A DNA stretch of 64,000 nt. It comes from an uncultured Clostridia bacterium (GTDB lineage: Bacteria > Bacillota > Clostridia > Oscillospirales > Acutalibacteraceae). Shown in pieces: positions 28,156-36,481 of the stretch. The notes beneath the pieces were generated by a model, which saw only the letters and a list, made by a program, of their open reading frames with translations, did no database searches and was not told the origin of the DNA. The DNA lies in assembly GCA_944380765.1 (NCBI GenBank), contig CALWIO010000002.1, positions 62,001-126,000 on the forward strand, in the 5' to 3' direction. The translations under genes and the position numbers were made by a program. Position 1 is the first letter of the stretch. The number at the start of each line of letters is the position of its first letter.

Positions 28156-29340
28156 TTATTTCAAGAAATTTTTTAATTCTTCGGCTTTATCGGTTTTTTC
28201 CCACTTAACATCAAGGTCTGTTCTGCCCACATGACCGTAAGCGGAAAGGGGAGCGTATATGGGTTCTCTTAAATCAAGGGTATCAATAATCGCGGCAGGA
28301 CGAAGGTCAAACACCTCTGATACAATCCCGGCAAGCTCAGAATCTTTTATAACGCCCGTATTGAATGTGTCAACCATAACTGAAACGGGTTTTGCTACTC
28401 CTATTGCGTAGGCAAGCTGTATTTCGCATCTCTTTGCAAGACCTGACGCTACAATGTTTTTAGCGACATATCTTGCCGCGTAAGCCGCTGAGCGGTCAAC
28501 CTTAGTCGGGTCTTTGCCGGAAAAAGCTCCGCCTCCGTGGCGCGAGTATCCGCCGTATGTATCAACTATTATTTTTCTTCCCGTGAGTCCGCTGTCGCCG
28601 GCAGGACCGCCTATTACAAAACGACCGGTGGGGTTTATAAAATATTTCGTGTTTTCGTCAACAAGGTTTTGAGGAATAACAGCGTCAATCACATATTTTC
28701 TGATGTCTTCGCGGATTTTTGAAAGCTCGGTGTCGGCGCTGTGCTGTGAGGAAACAACAACCGCTTCTATTCTTAACGGGGTTCTGTTTTCGTCATATTC
28801 AACAGTAACCTGAGTCTTGCCGTCCGGACGAAGATAGGGGAGCGTGCCGTCTTTTCTTACTTTTGTAAGCTGAACAGCGAGCCTGTTTGCCAAAGAAATC
28901 GGCATCGGCATAAGTTCGGGGGTTTCATCGCAGGCGTAGCCGAACATCATTCCCTGGTCGCCGGCGCCGTTAAGGTTATACTCGTCGTCTTCACCGCTTT
29001 TTACTTCAAGTGATTTGTCAACGCCCAGCGCTATGTCGGCCGACTGCTTGTCCAAAGCAACAAGCACGGCGCAGGTGTTGCCGTCAAAACCTTTTTCGCT
29101 GCTGTCATATCCTATGTCGCAGATAACCTTTCTTACGATTTCCGGAATATTAACATTCGCTTTTGAGGTTATCTCACCCATAACAAGAACCTGTCCGGTT
29201 GTGCAGGTTGTTTCACACGCAACTCTTGACTGGGGGTCCTCTTTAATCATCGCGTCAAGAATCGAGTCTGAAATACGGTCGCATATTTTATCGGGATGTC
29301 CCTCGGTTACCGATTCAGATGTAAAAAGATATTTTGCCAT
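28156..29340 (-). CDS. metK: S-adenosylmethionine synthetase
   Basis: MetK makes S-adenosylmethionine from methionine and ATP. The 394-residue protein has the family motifs [13 protein letters not shown] at the N-terminus, [12 protein letters not shown] and [14 protein letters not shown], and normal length. The start was set at ATG 29340, preceded by GGAGGCGAAA; the longer frame up to 29481 simply reads through the SAM riboswitch. The riboswitch and its terminator directly upstream place the gene under feedback by its own product. Confidence 0.97.
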   Translation of the reverse strand: MAKYLFTSESVTEGHPDKICDRISDSILDAMIKEDPQSRVACETTCTTGQVLVMGEITSKANVNIPEIVRKVICDIGYDSSEKGFDGNTCAVLVALDKQSADIALGVDKSLEVKSGEDDEYNLNGAGDQGMMFGYACDETPELMPMPISLANRLAVQLTKVRKDGTLPYLRPDGKTQVTVEYDENRTPLRIEAVVVSSQHSADTELSKIREDIRKYVIDAVIPQNLVDENTKYFINPTGRFVIGGPAGDSGLTGRKIIVDTYGGYSRHGGGAFSGKDPTKVDRSAAYAARYVAKNIVASGLAKRCEIQLAYAIGVAKPVSVMVDTFNTGVIKDSELAGIVSEVFDLRPAAIIDTLDLREPIYAPLSAYGHVGRTDLDVKWEKTDKAEELKNFLK

Positions 29341-29350
29341 AAATTTCGCC

Positions 29351-29380
29351 TCCAAAAAAATAAGCACCCGAAAGGGTGCT
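29351..29380 (-). terminator. Riboswitch-controlled terminator before metK
   Basis: AGCACCC (29374-29380 on the minus strand) pairs with GGGTGCT (29363-29369) around a TTTC loop. A run of seven U residues follows and then the metK Shine-Dalgarno site. It is the expression platform of the SAM riboswitch: the stop hairpin should form when SAM is bound. Confidence 0.9.
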
Positions 29381-29390
29381 GTAAAAACAA

Positions 29391-29485
29391 CCTTATCTCT
29401 CGGAAAATCCGCAGGAATTAGCACCTTGCTATAAAGCAGGTTGCCGGGCTTCAAAGGGCCGGTCCCTCCACCACTCTGCATAAGG
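29391..29485 (-). promoter_or_regulatory. SAM-I riboswitch (S-box leader)
   Basis: Read on the minus strand, the leader shows the conserved S-box elements in order: the P1 arm CTTAT, GAG-GG-GGAGGGAC, GGCCC-TTGAAGCCCGGCAACC (kink-turn and core), a P3 hairpin, GGTGCTAATTCC, and the closing arm GATAAGG. It ends just before the terminator in front of metK. S-adenosylmethionine binding should shut off metK transcription. Family identification from the conserved core is very strong. Confidence 0.96.
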
Positions 29486-29505
29486 AAATTATTTAATTCT
29501 TATAT

Positions 29506-29533
29506 ATTTTATCACAATAATGATTAAAGTCAA
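29506..29533 (-). promoter_or_regulatory. Promoter of the metK riboswitch transcript
   Basis: On the minus strand TTGACT (29528-29533) precedes TAAAAT (29506-29511) by 16 bases, with TG one base before the -10. The -35 element abuts the ribU stop codon. Confidence 0.7.
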
Positions 29534-30124
29534 CTATATGCTGTATTTTTTTACAATTTTTTCAACGCTTAAATATACCGGATAAAACGGAAGTAAATTA
29601 AACGCGGCTTTTACTGTGTTGAGCGCGGTCGAACCCCATACTCCGGCAAGATAAGTCGCTTTGACGAGCGGTATTCCCATCAGCTTGTAAAATACGGGTG
29701 TAAAAATAAGGTTCGCAAGCCAGCCGAGCGCAATGGTAATGACTATTGTAATAAGGCAGGAGAGCAGATAAGTCTTTGCCGAAAACTTTTTCTCTTTGAA
29801 AACTTTTGAAAAAAGCTTTAAAAAGAGCGACATTGAAAGGACAAGCCCGCCGCCTACGATTACATTCATTATCTCGCCGATACCCATGGTGGTTGTTTTT
29901 GAAAGGTGTATGATATTTTTAACTACCTCCACAAGTATTCCCTGAACAGGCCCGAATACTATTCCCGTTAAAACTGCGGGAAAATCGGAAAAGTCAATTT
30001 TCATATAGCTGACTCCGGGAATAATGTTGATTTCCGGAAAAACCATATAAATAACTGTCGCTATGGCTGTCATGGCCGCGGTAACGGTTACCGAAAAAAT
30101 CTTTTTGTTTCGTTTGTTTGACAT
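29534..30124 (-). CDS. ribU: Riboflavin ECF transporter substrate-binding subunit RibU
   Basis: RibU is the membrane S component that captures riboflavin and works with a shared energy-coupling module encoded elsewhere. The 196-residue protein has about five to six hydrophobic helices and the RibU features of a conserved KIDFSDFP loop and EVVKNIIH. The FMN riboswitch upstream supports riboflavin as the substrate. The start at 30124 fits AAGGA ten bases upstream; the ATG at 30133 is too close to that site. Confidence 0.93.
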   Translation of the reverse strand: MSNKRNKKIFSVTVTAAMTAIATVIYMVFPEINIIPGVSYMKIDFSDFPAVLTGIVFGPVQGILVEVVKNIIHLSKTTTMGIGEIMNVIVGGGLVLSMSLFLKLFSKVFKEKKFSAKTYLLSCLITIVITIALGWLANLIFTPVFYKLMGIPLVKATYLAGVWGSTALNTVKAAFNLLPFYPVYLSVEKIVKKYSI

Positions 30125-30162
30125 AAATATCATTTCCTTTCAGAATTTATTAGCTGTCAAAC

Positions 30163-30190
30163 AGAAAAAGCCCTGCTAAAAAAGCAGGGC
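30163..30190 (-). terminator. Riboswitch-controlled terminator before ribU
   Basis: On the minus strand GCCCTGC (30184-30190) pairs with GCAGGGC (30170-30176), followed by five U residues. It lies between the FMN aptamer and ribU. The aptamer's 5' side also contains GGGCGG, so alternative pairing is possible. Confidence 0.88.
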
Positions 30191-30212
30191 GGAAAAACAG
30201 CGCAGCAACTGC

Positions 30213-30319
30213 GTCTTCTTTCATCCGGACTATACCGTCGGTACGGGAATTACACCCGTTCGGCCGAAAGGCTCGTGGACTTTTACCACCGGTGGAGAAT
30301 TTCACTCCGCCCTGAAGAC
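30213..30319 (-). promoter_or_regulatory. FMN riboswitch (RFN element)
   Basis: The minus strand carries the conserved RFN blocks in order: GTCTTC and AGGGCGGAGTGAAATTC, the GGTGGTAAAAGTCCACGAGC region, CGAACGGGTGTAATTCCCGTACC, GACGGTATAGTCCGGATG and the closing GAAGAC. Binding of flavin mononucleotide should favour the terminator and stop ribU expression. Confidence 0.97.
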
Positions 30320-30345
30320 AACTAATTATTATATTGTACGAAAAA

Positions 30346-30373
30346 ATTATAACACTGTTAAAGAAATTGTCAA
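30346..30373 (-). promoter_or_regulatory. Promoter of the ribU riboswitch transcript
   Basis: The minus strand shows TTGACA (30368-30373), 16 bases, then TATAAT (30346-30351), with TG one base before the -10. This near-consensus promoter lies just downstream of manA. Confidence 0.8.
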
Positions 30374-30381
30374 TACCGTTT

Positions 30382-31329
30382 TTAAACTCTTGTCAAAATT
30401 AGGTCAAGCCTGCCTTTTACGGTAAATTCTCCGTATCCGGCGGGGATAAACAGACTGTCGCCTTTTTTCACAGTCTCGCCGTCAACAGTTCCTGCACCGC
30501 CGATAACAAGCACGGAGACAAAAGATTCGCCGGCGCAAAGCCCTTTGTATGCGTCGGTTATCTTTACGCTTTCAACTTTAAAAAGCTCGCATTCGATCAA
30601 AAGACGGGCGCTGTAACCTTCAAAAACTTTTTCTTCTCCTATGGGGTCTGTACCGTATTTCGGAGGCTCGCATTTTGTAACATCAACCGCTTTGTCAACA
30701 TGAAGCTGACGGGGCTTGCCGTCAGCGCCCAGCCTGCCGTAGTCATATACCCGGTAGGTGGTATTTGAATTTTGCTGAATTTCGGCAAGGAGTATTCCTT
30801 TGCCGATAGCGTGCAGAGTGCCCGCTTCTATAAAAAACAAATCGCCTTTTTTGACTTTTACTTTGTTGACTGTTTCAAGAAAAGTATTGTCCGCAATTCT
30901 CTTTTTGAATTCATCACTGCCGATTTTCCTGTTAAAGCCGTAAATAAGCTCGGCGTTTTCATCACAGTCGAGTATGTACCAGCACTCGGTTTTTCCGTAT
31001 TCATGCTCAACTCTCATGGCGTAGTCGTTGTCAGGGTGAACCTGTACCGACAAATCGTTTTTAGCGTCTATCAGCTTTATAAGAATAGGAAAATACTCAA
31101 ATTTTTTGCCGTTTTCGCCGAGAAAATCTCTGTTCAGATTAAGTACCTCGCTTAATGTTTTGCCTTTGTATTTCCCGTTTAAAATTTCGTTTTCGCCGTC
31201 TTTGTGGCATGAGAGCATCCAGCCCTCGGCAAGCTTTTCAAGAGGGGAGTCAAAGCCAAAATCGGTTTTAAGCCTTGTGCCGCCCCAGATATAATCTTTA
31301 AAAACAGGCTTTAATTTGAGAATTTCCAT
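30382..31329 (-). CDS. manA: Mannose-6-phosphate isomerase, class I
   Basis: ManA interconverts mannose 6-phosphate and fructose 6-phosphate. The 315-residue protein is a cupin enzyme with the metal ligands Q96 and H98 (QVHPDN), E115 (GKTECW) and H173 (GTLHAIG). It is the short Firmicutes form, made mainly of the cupin core. GGGAG precedes the start. It has its own promoter and no partner on the same transcript. Confidence 0.94.
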   Translation of the reverse strand: MEILKLKPVFKDYIWGGTRLKTDFGFDSPLEKLAEGWMLSCHKDGENEILNGKYKGKTLSEVLNLNRDFLGENGKKFEYFPILIKLIDAKNDLSVQVHPDNDYAMRVEHEYGKTECWYILDCDENAELIYGFNRKIGSDEFKKRIADNTFLETVNKVKVKKGDLFFIEAGTLHAIGKGILLAEIQQNSNTTYRVYDYGRLGADGKPRQLHVDKAVDVTKCEPPKYGTDPIGEEKVFEGYSARLLIECELFKVESVKITDAYKGLCAGESFVSVLVIGGAGTVDGETVKKGDSLFIPAGYGEFTVKGRLDLILTRV

Positions 31330-31362
31330 ATTTTAACATCTCCCGAAAAAAATTCTATAATT

Positions 31363-31391
31363 ATAATAACACATATTTATTTTCTTTTCAA
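31363..31391 (-). promoter_or_regulatory. Promoter of manA
   Basis: The minus strand shows TTGAAA (31386-31391) and TATTAT (31363-31368) 17 bases apart, with TG one base before the -10. Confidence 0.68.
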
Positions 31392-31507
31392 TCGCGTTGT
31401 TTTGTGTGTAATTCTGTGAATGTTGGCTAATTTATTACAAAATTATTCATTTTAGCCTGTTGTTTCGCAAACAAAGCTACAAATTTTGCAGTTTAAATTT
31501 TTTTAAC

Positions 31508-31536
31508 TTGCATTTTTGGCTTTTATGTTATAGAAT
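31508..31536 (+). promoter_or_regulatory. Promoter of the aminotransferase-ispD-ispF unit
   Basis: TTGCAT (31508-31513) and TAGAAT (31531-31536) are 17 bases apart. The rest of the 238-base divergent gap to manA is AT-rich and I see nothing else in it. Confidence 0.62.
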
Positions 31537-31567
31537 ATAGTGCAGTACGGATTTAGGAGGAATTTGC

Positions 31568-32836
31568 GTGAATTATGCAAATATGAGCGAAAACGAGCTC
31601 AAAAATCTGAAAGCTGAGCTTTTAAAGGAATATGAAGAATATAAGGCTCTATCACTTAAACTTGATATGTCAAGGGGCAAACCCGGCGCCGAGCAGCTTA
31701 ATCTGTCCGCGGATATGCTCAAATGTGTTTTAACGCCTGAAGAATGCTGTTCCGAAAACGGCGTTGACTGCCGCAATTACGGAGTGCTTGACGGCATACC
31801 GGAGTGCAAGCGGCTTTTTGCCGATGTGCTTGAAGTCAGTCCCGCAAATATAATTGTCGGCGGCGCTTCCAGTCTTAATCTTATGTATGATTATCTTAAT
31901 CAGTGTATGTTTTTGGGAGTCGGCGGCTGCGAGCCGTGGAGCAAACAGGGAAAAGTTAAATTCATTTGCAATGTTCCCGGTTATGACCGCCATTTTGCCA
32001 TTACCGAATTTTTCGGTGTTGAAATGATTTCTGTCGAAATGCAGAAAGACGGACCTGATGTTGAAAAAATTGCGGAGCTTGTCCGTGACCCGATGGTTAA
32101 GGGCATGTTCTGCGTGCCTAAGTACTCAAATCCCGACGGCGTCACTTACAGCGACGAAAAGGTCAGAGCTCTTGCGGCCCTTAAACCGGCAGCGAAAGAT
32201 TTCAGGGTTATCTGGGATAACGCTTATGTTATTCACGATTTGACCGACGACCCCGATAAGCTTCTCAATATTTTTGAAGCCTGCCGTGAATACGGTACTG
32301 AGGATTATTTCGTTGAGTTTACTTCAACTTCAAAAATTACTTTCCCCGGCGCAGGCGTTTCCGCAATAGCGGCTTCCGACAAAAACATAGCCGAAATCAA
32401 AAAGCGCCTTAATTTCCAGACTATAAGCTATGATAAGCTCAATCAGCTTCGTCACGCTAAATATCTTAAAAATATTGACGGGCTGCGCGCTCACATGAAA
32501 AAACACGCCGCCGTAATTGCACCAAAATTCAAGATTGTTCTTGATACGCTTGAGCGTGAGATTGCGCCTGCCTCAATAGGCGAGTGGGGAAAAGCCAAGG
32601 GCGGATACTTTATCAGTTACAACACAACTGTCGGCAGCGCGAAAAGAGTCGGAGAACTCTGTAAAGAAGCGGGACTTGTGCTTACTACTGTCGGGGCGAC
32701 ATATCCTTACGGCAAAGACCCGGACGACAAAAACATTCGTATCGCGCCTACTTATCCTTCTGATTCCGAGCTTTCAAAGGCTATGGAGTTATTCTGCCTT
32801 TGCGCGAAACTTGCCGCTGTGGAGGCGCTTTTATAA
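31568..32836 (+). CDS. PLP-dependent aminotransferase, aspartate aminotransferase-like
   Basis: The 422-residue fold-I aminotransferase fits the family of unusual aspartate aminotransferases (PF12897). Visible are LDMSRGKPG near the N-terminus, GGASSLNLMYD (cofactor loop), NVPGYDRHF, the VPKYSNPDG segment, and the PLP lysine K256 in STSKITFPGAG. The exact amino donor is not certain from sequence. The start codon is GTG 31568 behind AGGAGG (31555-31560). ispD follows after 9 bases. Confidence 0.87.
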   Translation: MNYANMSENELKNLKAELLKEYEEYKALSLKLDMSRGKPGAEQLNLSADMLKCVLTPEECCSENGVDCRNYGVLDGIPECKRLFADVLEVSPANIIVGGASSLNLMYDYLNQCMFLGVGGCEPWSKQGKVKFICNVPGYDRHFAITEFFGVEMISVEMQKDGPDVEKIAELVRDPMVKGMFCVPKYSNPDGVTYSDEKVRALAALKPAAKDFRVIWDNAYVIHDLTDDPDKLLNIFEACREYGTEDYFVEFTSTSKITFPGAGVSAIAASDKNIAEIKKRLNFQTISYDKLNQLRHAKYLKNIDGLRAHMKKHAAVIAPKFKIVLDTLEREIAPASIGEWGKAKGGYFISYNTTVGSAKRVGELCKEAGLVLTTVGATYPYGKDPDDKNIRIAPTYPSDSELSKAMELFCLCAKLAAVEALL

Positions 32837-32845
32837 GGTGATTTT

Positions 32846-33565
32846 ATGAACGGACGCAGTAACGAGAAAGAATGCCGCGCGAAAGTCTGCGCGGTAATTG
32901 TGGCTGCCGGTAATTCAACCCGTATGGGGGGAATTAACAAGCAGTTTTTGGTTCTTGATAATATGCCTGTCATTGCCCGCTGTATATCGTCTTTTCAGAA
33001 CAACGCTCAAATTGATTATATAGTTGCGGTCGCAAGGCAGGAAGATATTGAAAAGATTACCGAAATAAAAAATCAGTACGGCTTTTCCAAACTTTGCGCT
33101 GTTGTGCCCGGCGGAACAAACAGGGGCGAAAGCGTTTTAAACGGAGTTAAAGCCTGCCCTGAGGACTGCACATATATCGCCGTGCAGGACGGAGCGCGTC
33201 CGCTCGTTACCGATAAAATTATAACCGAAACCATCAATGCCGCTTTTGAATACGGCGCTGCGGCTCCCGCAGTAGCCGTAAAAGATACGGTCAAACTCGT
33301 TGACGACAACGGCTTTGTTGTCAAAACCGTTGACAGAGGTTCTCTTCGCTTTGTTCAGACACCGCAGGTTTTTCAAAAATCGCTTTATCTTGAAGCTGCG
33401 GGGAAATACCTTAATGACCGCGTAACCGACGATTGTATGATAGCCGAAGCCGCGGGAGTCAAAGTGTTTTTAACCGAGGGCGACTACGAAAATATTAAAA
33501 TTACCACTAAACAGGATATAGAATTGGCTTCGCTGTATCTTAAAGGGAGGCGCGGCAATGATTAG
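32846..33565 (+). CDS. ispD: 2-C-methyl-D-erythritol 4-phosphate cytidylyltransferase
   Basis: IspD couples methylerythritol phosphate with CTP, the third step of the MEP pathway. The 239-residue protein has the nucleotidyltransferase loop VAAGNSTRMGG at about 18-28, the substrate motif QDGARPL and the AVKDTVK stretch. About 12 basic N-terminal residues precede the usual start. It overlaps ispF by 8 bases, the standard ispD-ispF arrangement. Confidence 0.96.
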   Translation: MNGRSNEKECRAKVCAVIVAAGNSTRMGGINKQFLVLDNMPVIARCISSFQNNAQIDYIVAVARQEDIEKITEIKNQYGFSKLCAVVPGGTNRGESVLNGVKACPEDCTYIAVQDGARPLVTDKIITETINAAFEYGAAAPAVAVKDTVKLVDDNGFVVKTVDRGSLRFVQTPQVFQKSLYLEAAGKYLNDRVTDDCMIAEAAGVKVFLTEGDYENIKITTKQDIELASLYLKGRRGND

Positions 33566-34055
33566 AATAGGTCACGGATATGATGTTCACCGCCTGACAA
33601 AGGGCAGAAAGCTGATACTCGGCGGTGTTGAAATCGAAAACGGCGGAACGGGTCTTTTAGGCCATTCCGACGCCGATGTTTTGCTTCACGCCGTATGCGA
33701 TTCTCTTCTCGGCGCCTGCGCTATGGGCGACATAGGCAAGCATTTCCCCGATAATGACGACAGGTTTAAGGACGCCGACAGTATGCTTCTTTTAAAAGAA
33801 GTGGTAAAACTGATTAAATCAAAGGGCTTTTCCGTAAACAATATTGACGCGACCGTAATAGCGCAGTCGCCTAAACTTGCGCCTTACATTGACCTTATGC
33901 GAAAAAATATTGCCGGAGTTATCGGAATTGAGTTAAGCGCCGTAAGCGTCAAGGCTACCACCGAAGAGCGGTTGGGCTTTACCGGCGCTTTGGAAGGTAT
34001 TGCCGCGCACTGCGTTTGCATTACCGAGCAGAAAGATAAAATAAAGTTTATTTAA
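33558..34055 (+). CDS. ispF: 2-C-methyl-D-erythritol 2,4-cyclodiphosphate synthase
   Basis: IspF forms the cyclic diphosphate, the fifth step of the MEP pathway. The 165-residue protein has the metal motif GHGYDVHR (5-12, D9 and H11), HSDADVLLHA and the C-terminal TTEERLGFTG. It overlaps the end of ispD and is followed by a terminator. Confidence 0.97.
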   Translation: MIRIGHGYDVHRLTKGRKLILGGVEIENGGTGLLGHSDADVLLHAVCDSLLGACAMGDIGKHFPDNDDRFKDADSMLLLKEVVKLIKSKGFSVNNIDATVIAQSPKLAPYIDLMRKNIAGVIGIELSAVSVKATTEERLGFTGALEGIAAHCVCITEQKDKIKFI

Positions 34056-34063
34056 AAATTTTT

Positions 34064-34087
34064 AAGCGGCGTTTGCCGCTTTTTTTA
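34064..34087 (+). terminator. Terminator of the ispD-ispF operon
   Basis: AAGCGGC (34064-34070) pairs with GCCGCTT (34075-34081), loop GTTT, followed by a T run. Confidence 0.88.
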
Positions 34088-34135
34088 TATGTCATTATAA
34101 GCAGCCGGACATATTATGTATCGGGTGGTGTTTTA

Positions 34136-34354
34136 ATGAATAAAATGATTTTTAAATTTTCCTCTGTAACCTACGCTATGCGGGCGAAAGAGGTTGCCGA
34201 AAATCTCGGCGCAAGGGCGGAAGTTAAAAAAAATCCCCGCCCGGCAAAAAATGAGGGCTGCGGCTACCGGCTTACCGTTACTGGTAATCCTGACAGAATA
34301 GTAACAGCCTTTGACCTGAACAGAATACGCTATATAAGTTATGAGATGGTTTAA
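34136..34354 (+). CDS. DUF3343 protein (putative Se/S carrier-like)
   Basis: This 72-residue protein of the DUF3343 family begins MNKMIFKFSSVTYAMRAKEV and ends in a beta strand. The family has been proposed to carry reduced sulfur or selenium; that is not proven. Only one cysteine (GCGY, about 42) is present. The start at 34136 is fixed by GGGTGGTG; an upstream frame from 34073 lies in the ispF terminator. Its stop codon abuts the ATG of the cysteine desulfurase, so the two are translated together, which supports a sulfur or selenium role. Confidence 0.85.
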   Translation: MNKMIFKFSSVTYAMRAKEVAENLGARAEVKKNPRPAKNEGCGYRLTVTGNPDRIVTAFDLNRIRYISYEMV

Positions 34355-35494
34355 ATGATATATCTTGATAACAGCGCTACAACTTATCCCAAACCCAAAA
34401 GCGTTGCTGAGGCGGCTATGACGGCTTTTACAGCCTGCGGCGGCAACGCGGGAAGAGGCGATTATGAAATGGCGATTCGCACAACCGAAAGTATTTATAA
34501 CTGCCGTAAAAAGGCAGCCCTTTTTTTCAACTCGCCATATTGTGAAAATGTGATTTTTACTCAGAACTGCACAGCCGCGCTAAACACGGCGGTAAAAGGT
34601 TTAGCAAGAAACGGCTCTCATTTTGTTATCTCAGACCTTGAGCACAACGCTGTTTTAAGGCCGCTATATAAGCTGAAAGAAATGGGTATGTGTGACTTTT
34701 CGGTGGCGGAAGTAGCTTCTGACGAACGGGCAACAGTCAATAATTTTAAAAAGTGTATAAGAAAAAATACTGTCGCGTTCATCTGTACGGGCGCGTCCAA
34801 TGTTTTCGGTATTATTCCCCCTTACAGAGCATTGTCAGAAGCGGCGCACGAAAATAATCTGCTGTTTATTATGGACGCTGCTCAGCTTGCCGGCGTGCGG
34901 GAAATAGATATACAGAATGACGGTATAGATATTTTGTGCTGCGCGGCTCATAAAGGCCTTTACGCTCCGGCTGGAACCGGCTTTATGGTGCTGGGAGAAA
35001 ATGTGCGTCTGAATACGCTCTTAGAGGGCGGTACGGGCAGCAATTCCGCTTCACCTCGGCAGCCGGAAGTTCTGCCTGACCGTTTTGAGAGCGGCACGCC
35101 GAATGTTCCGGGAATTTTAGGACTTTCGGCAGGCTTTGACTTTGTCAATAAAAAGGGCGTTGAAAATATATTCCGGCATGAGACAAGGCTTATGCGCTAT
35201 TTGCAGAAAAATATTGAAAGTAACGGCAAGGTAATAATTTATACCGATTTTTTTGACGGTATAAGAAGAGCGCCCATACTCTCTTTTAATATTAAGGGAT
35301 TGCACAGCGAGGAAACAGCTCAGCAGCTCTCAAAAGATGGAATAGCGGTAAGAGCCGGCCTGCACTGCGCTCCGCTGGCTCACAAAAAGATGAAAACCGA
35401 AGACACCGGCGCTGTCAGAATTTCACCCTCGGCTTTTACCGATAAAAACGATATAGATTTTTTAATAAATTCTGTTCAAAAAATTGCAAAATAA
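34355..35494 (+). CDS. Cysteine desulfurase family aminotransferase (class V)
   Basis: The 379-residue PLP enzyme frees sulfur from cysteine, and some relatives free selenium from selenocysteine. Seen are YLDNSATT at the N-terminus, the SDLEHNAV segment, the PLP lysine K200 in AAHKGLYAPAG and the persulfide-forming C338 in RAGLHCAP. It is of the NifS/CsdA-like group often found next to DUF3343 proteins, not the housekeeping IscS-IscU pair, since no iscU or iscR is close. It starts directly after the DUF3343 stop. Confidence 0.9.
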   Translation: MIYLDNSATTYPKPKSVAEAAMTAFTACGGNAGRGDYEMAIRTTESIYNCRKKAALFFNSPYCENVIFTQNCTAALNTAVKGLARNGSHFVISDLEHNAVLRPLYKLKEMGMCDFSVAEVASDERATVNNFKKCIRKNTVAFICTGASNVFGIIPPYRALSEAAHENNLLFIMDAAQLAGVREIDIQNDGIDILCCAAHKGLYAPAGTGFMVLGENVRLNTLLEGGTGSNSASPRQPEVLPDRFESGTPNVPGILGLSAGFDFVNKKGVENIFRHETRLMRYLQKNIESNGKVIIYTDFFDGIRRAPILSFNIKGLHSEETAQQLSKDGIAVRAGLHCAPLAHKKMKTEDTGAVRISPSAFTDKNDIDFLINSVQKIAK

Positions 35495-35512
35495 ATTAAG
35501 TTGTGATACAAT
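35484..35512 (+). promoter_or_regulatory. Promoter of cdaA and the long downstream gene run
   Basis: TTGCAA (35484-35489) and TACAAT (35507-35512) are 17 bases apart, with TG one base before the -10 (extended -10). The -35 element is inside the end of the cysteine desulfurase gene. Confidence 0.7.
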
Positions 35513-35573
35513 ATATTGTGATTATATATATGCTGTTCAGGCGGCGTATTTCGCAATATATTGTATTTTTTTT
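35507..35573. repeat. Pair of identical palindromes around the cdaA start region
   Basis: The 10-base palindrome CAATATATTG occurs at 35509-35518 and again at 35554-35563. With flanking bases, TACAATATATTG and CAATATATTGTA form a 12-base inverted repeat followed by eight T residues. The first copy covers the -10 element. It could be a pair of repressor sites 45 bases apart, or an AT-rich terminator for the preceding desulfurase gene. Confidence 0.6.
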
Positions 35574-35590
35574 ATGAAAAGAGTGGGAAA

Positions 35591-36481
35591 ATGTTTTTAG
35601 CTTCGCTGACAGAGGGCTTTGAGGAATTTAAAAGAGCCGTATTTTCATTTGACAGAATTAGCGACTTGCTTGATGTATTGCTTGTTGCGTTTGTAATTTA
35701 CAGCATTATTAAACTGATAAGGGAAACGAGAGCCATTCAGCTTGCGAAAGGCGTTTTGCTGCTCGCAGTTCTCTATGTAATAGTTTCTCTGCTTGATATG
35801 CAGGCGAGCGAGTATATAATGAGCTTTGTTTTCGGAAATCTGCTTTTGATTTTAATTGTAATATTTTCTCCCGAAATACGGCACGCCCTTGAAAGTATGG
35901 GCAGAAGCTCGGTGTCTAATATAAACATTTTTAATTTCAGGAACAGAAGTGACGATTTACTTGAAGAAAATGTAAGAAACGCGGTAAACTGCGTTTGCAG
36001 AGCCTGCGCGGATATGAGCGACAAAAAAATCGGCGCGCTGATTGTTTTTGAAAAAGACACCATGCTCGGCGAGATTATTAAAACCGGCACAGCGGTTGAC
36101 GCGGTTGTAACCACTGAGCTTATAGGCAATATCTTTTTCCCGAAAGCGCCCATGCATGACGGAGCCGCGATTATCAAAGACGGCAGGGTAGCCGCGGCAG
36201 GCTGCATACTTCCTCTTACCGACAACAACGAACTCAGCAGTGAGCTGGGCACAAGGCACCGTGCCGCAATAGGCCTCAGCGAGAGCAGCGACGCGGTAGT
36301 AGCCGTTGTTTCCGAGGAAACCGGCGCCATATCCGTTGCCGAAAAGGGCGTTCTCAAAAGAGGAATTTCCGACGGAGATTTAAGAGAAATTCTTATGAAG
36401 AATTTTGTAAAGGACTATAAGAAAACCGATAAAAAAATAAAGAGAATTTTCAGAGGTAGAAAAAATGGAAAAGAAGACTGA
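35591..36481 (+). CDS. cdaA: Diadenylate cyclase CdaA (DacA)
   Basis: CdaA makes the second messenger c-di-AMP from two ATP and controls potassium and osmotic balance and cell-wall integrity. The 296-residue protein has three N-terminal membrane helices (about 23-43, 50-68, 78-94) and a DAC domain with D190-G-A (HDGAA) and R222-H-R (GTRHRAA), the two diagnostic motifs. The start is ATG 35591, preceded by GAGTGG; a longer frame from 35561 runs into the palindrome. cdaR follows with a 17-base overlap, as in other Firmicutes, but glmM is absent. Confidence 0.96.
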   Translation: MFLASLTEGFEEFKRAVFSFDRISDLLDVLLVAFVIYSIIKLIRETRAIQLAKGVLLLAVLYVIVSLLDMQASEYIMSFVFGNLLLILIVIFSPEIRHALESMGRSSVSNINIFNFRNRSDDLLEENVRNAVNCVCRACADMSDKKIGALIVFEKDTMLGEIIKTGTAVDAVVTTELIGNIFFPKAPMHDGAAIIKDGRVAAAGCILPLTDNNELSSELGTRHRAAIGLSESSDAVVAVVSEETGAISVAEKGVLKRGISDGDLREILMKNFVKDYKKTDKKIKRIFRGRKNGKED

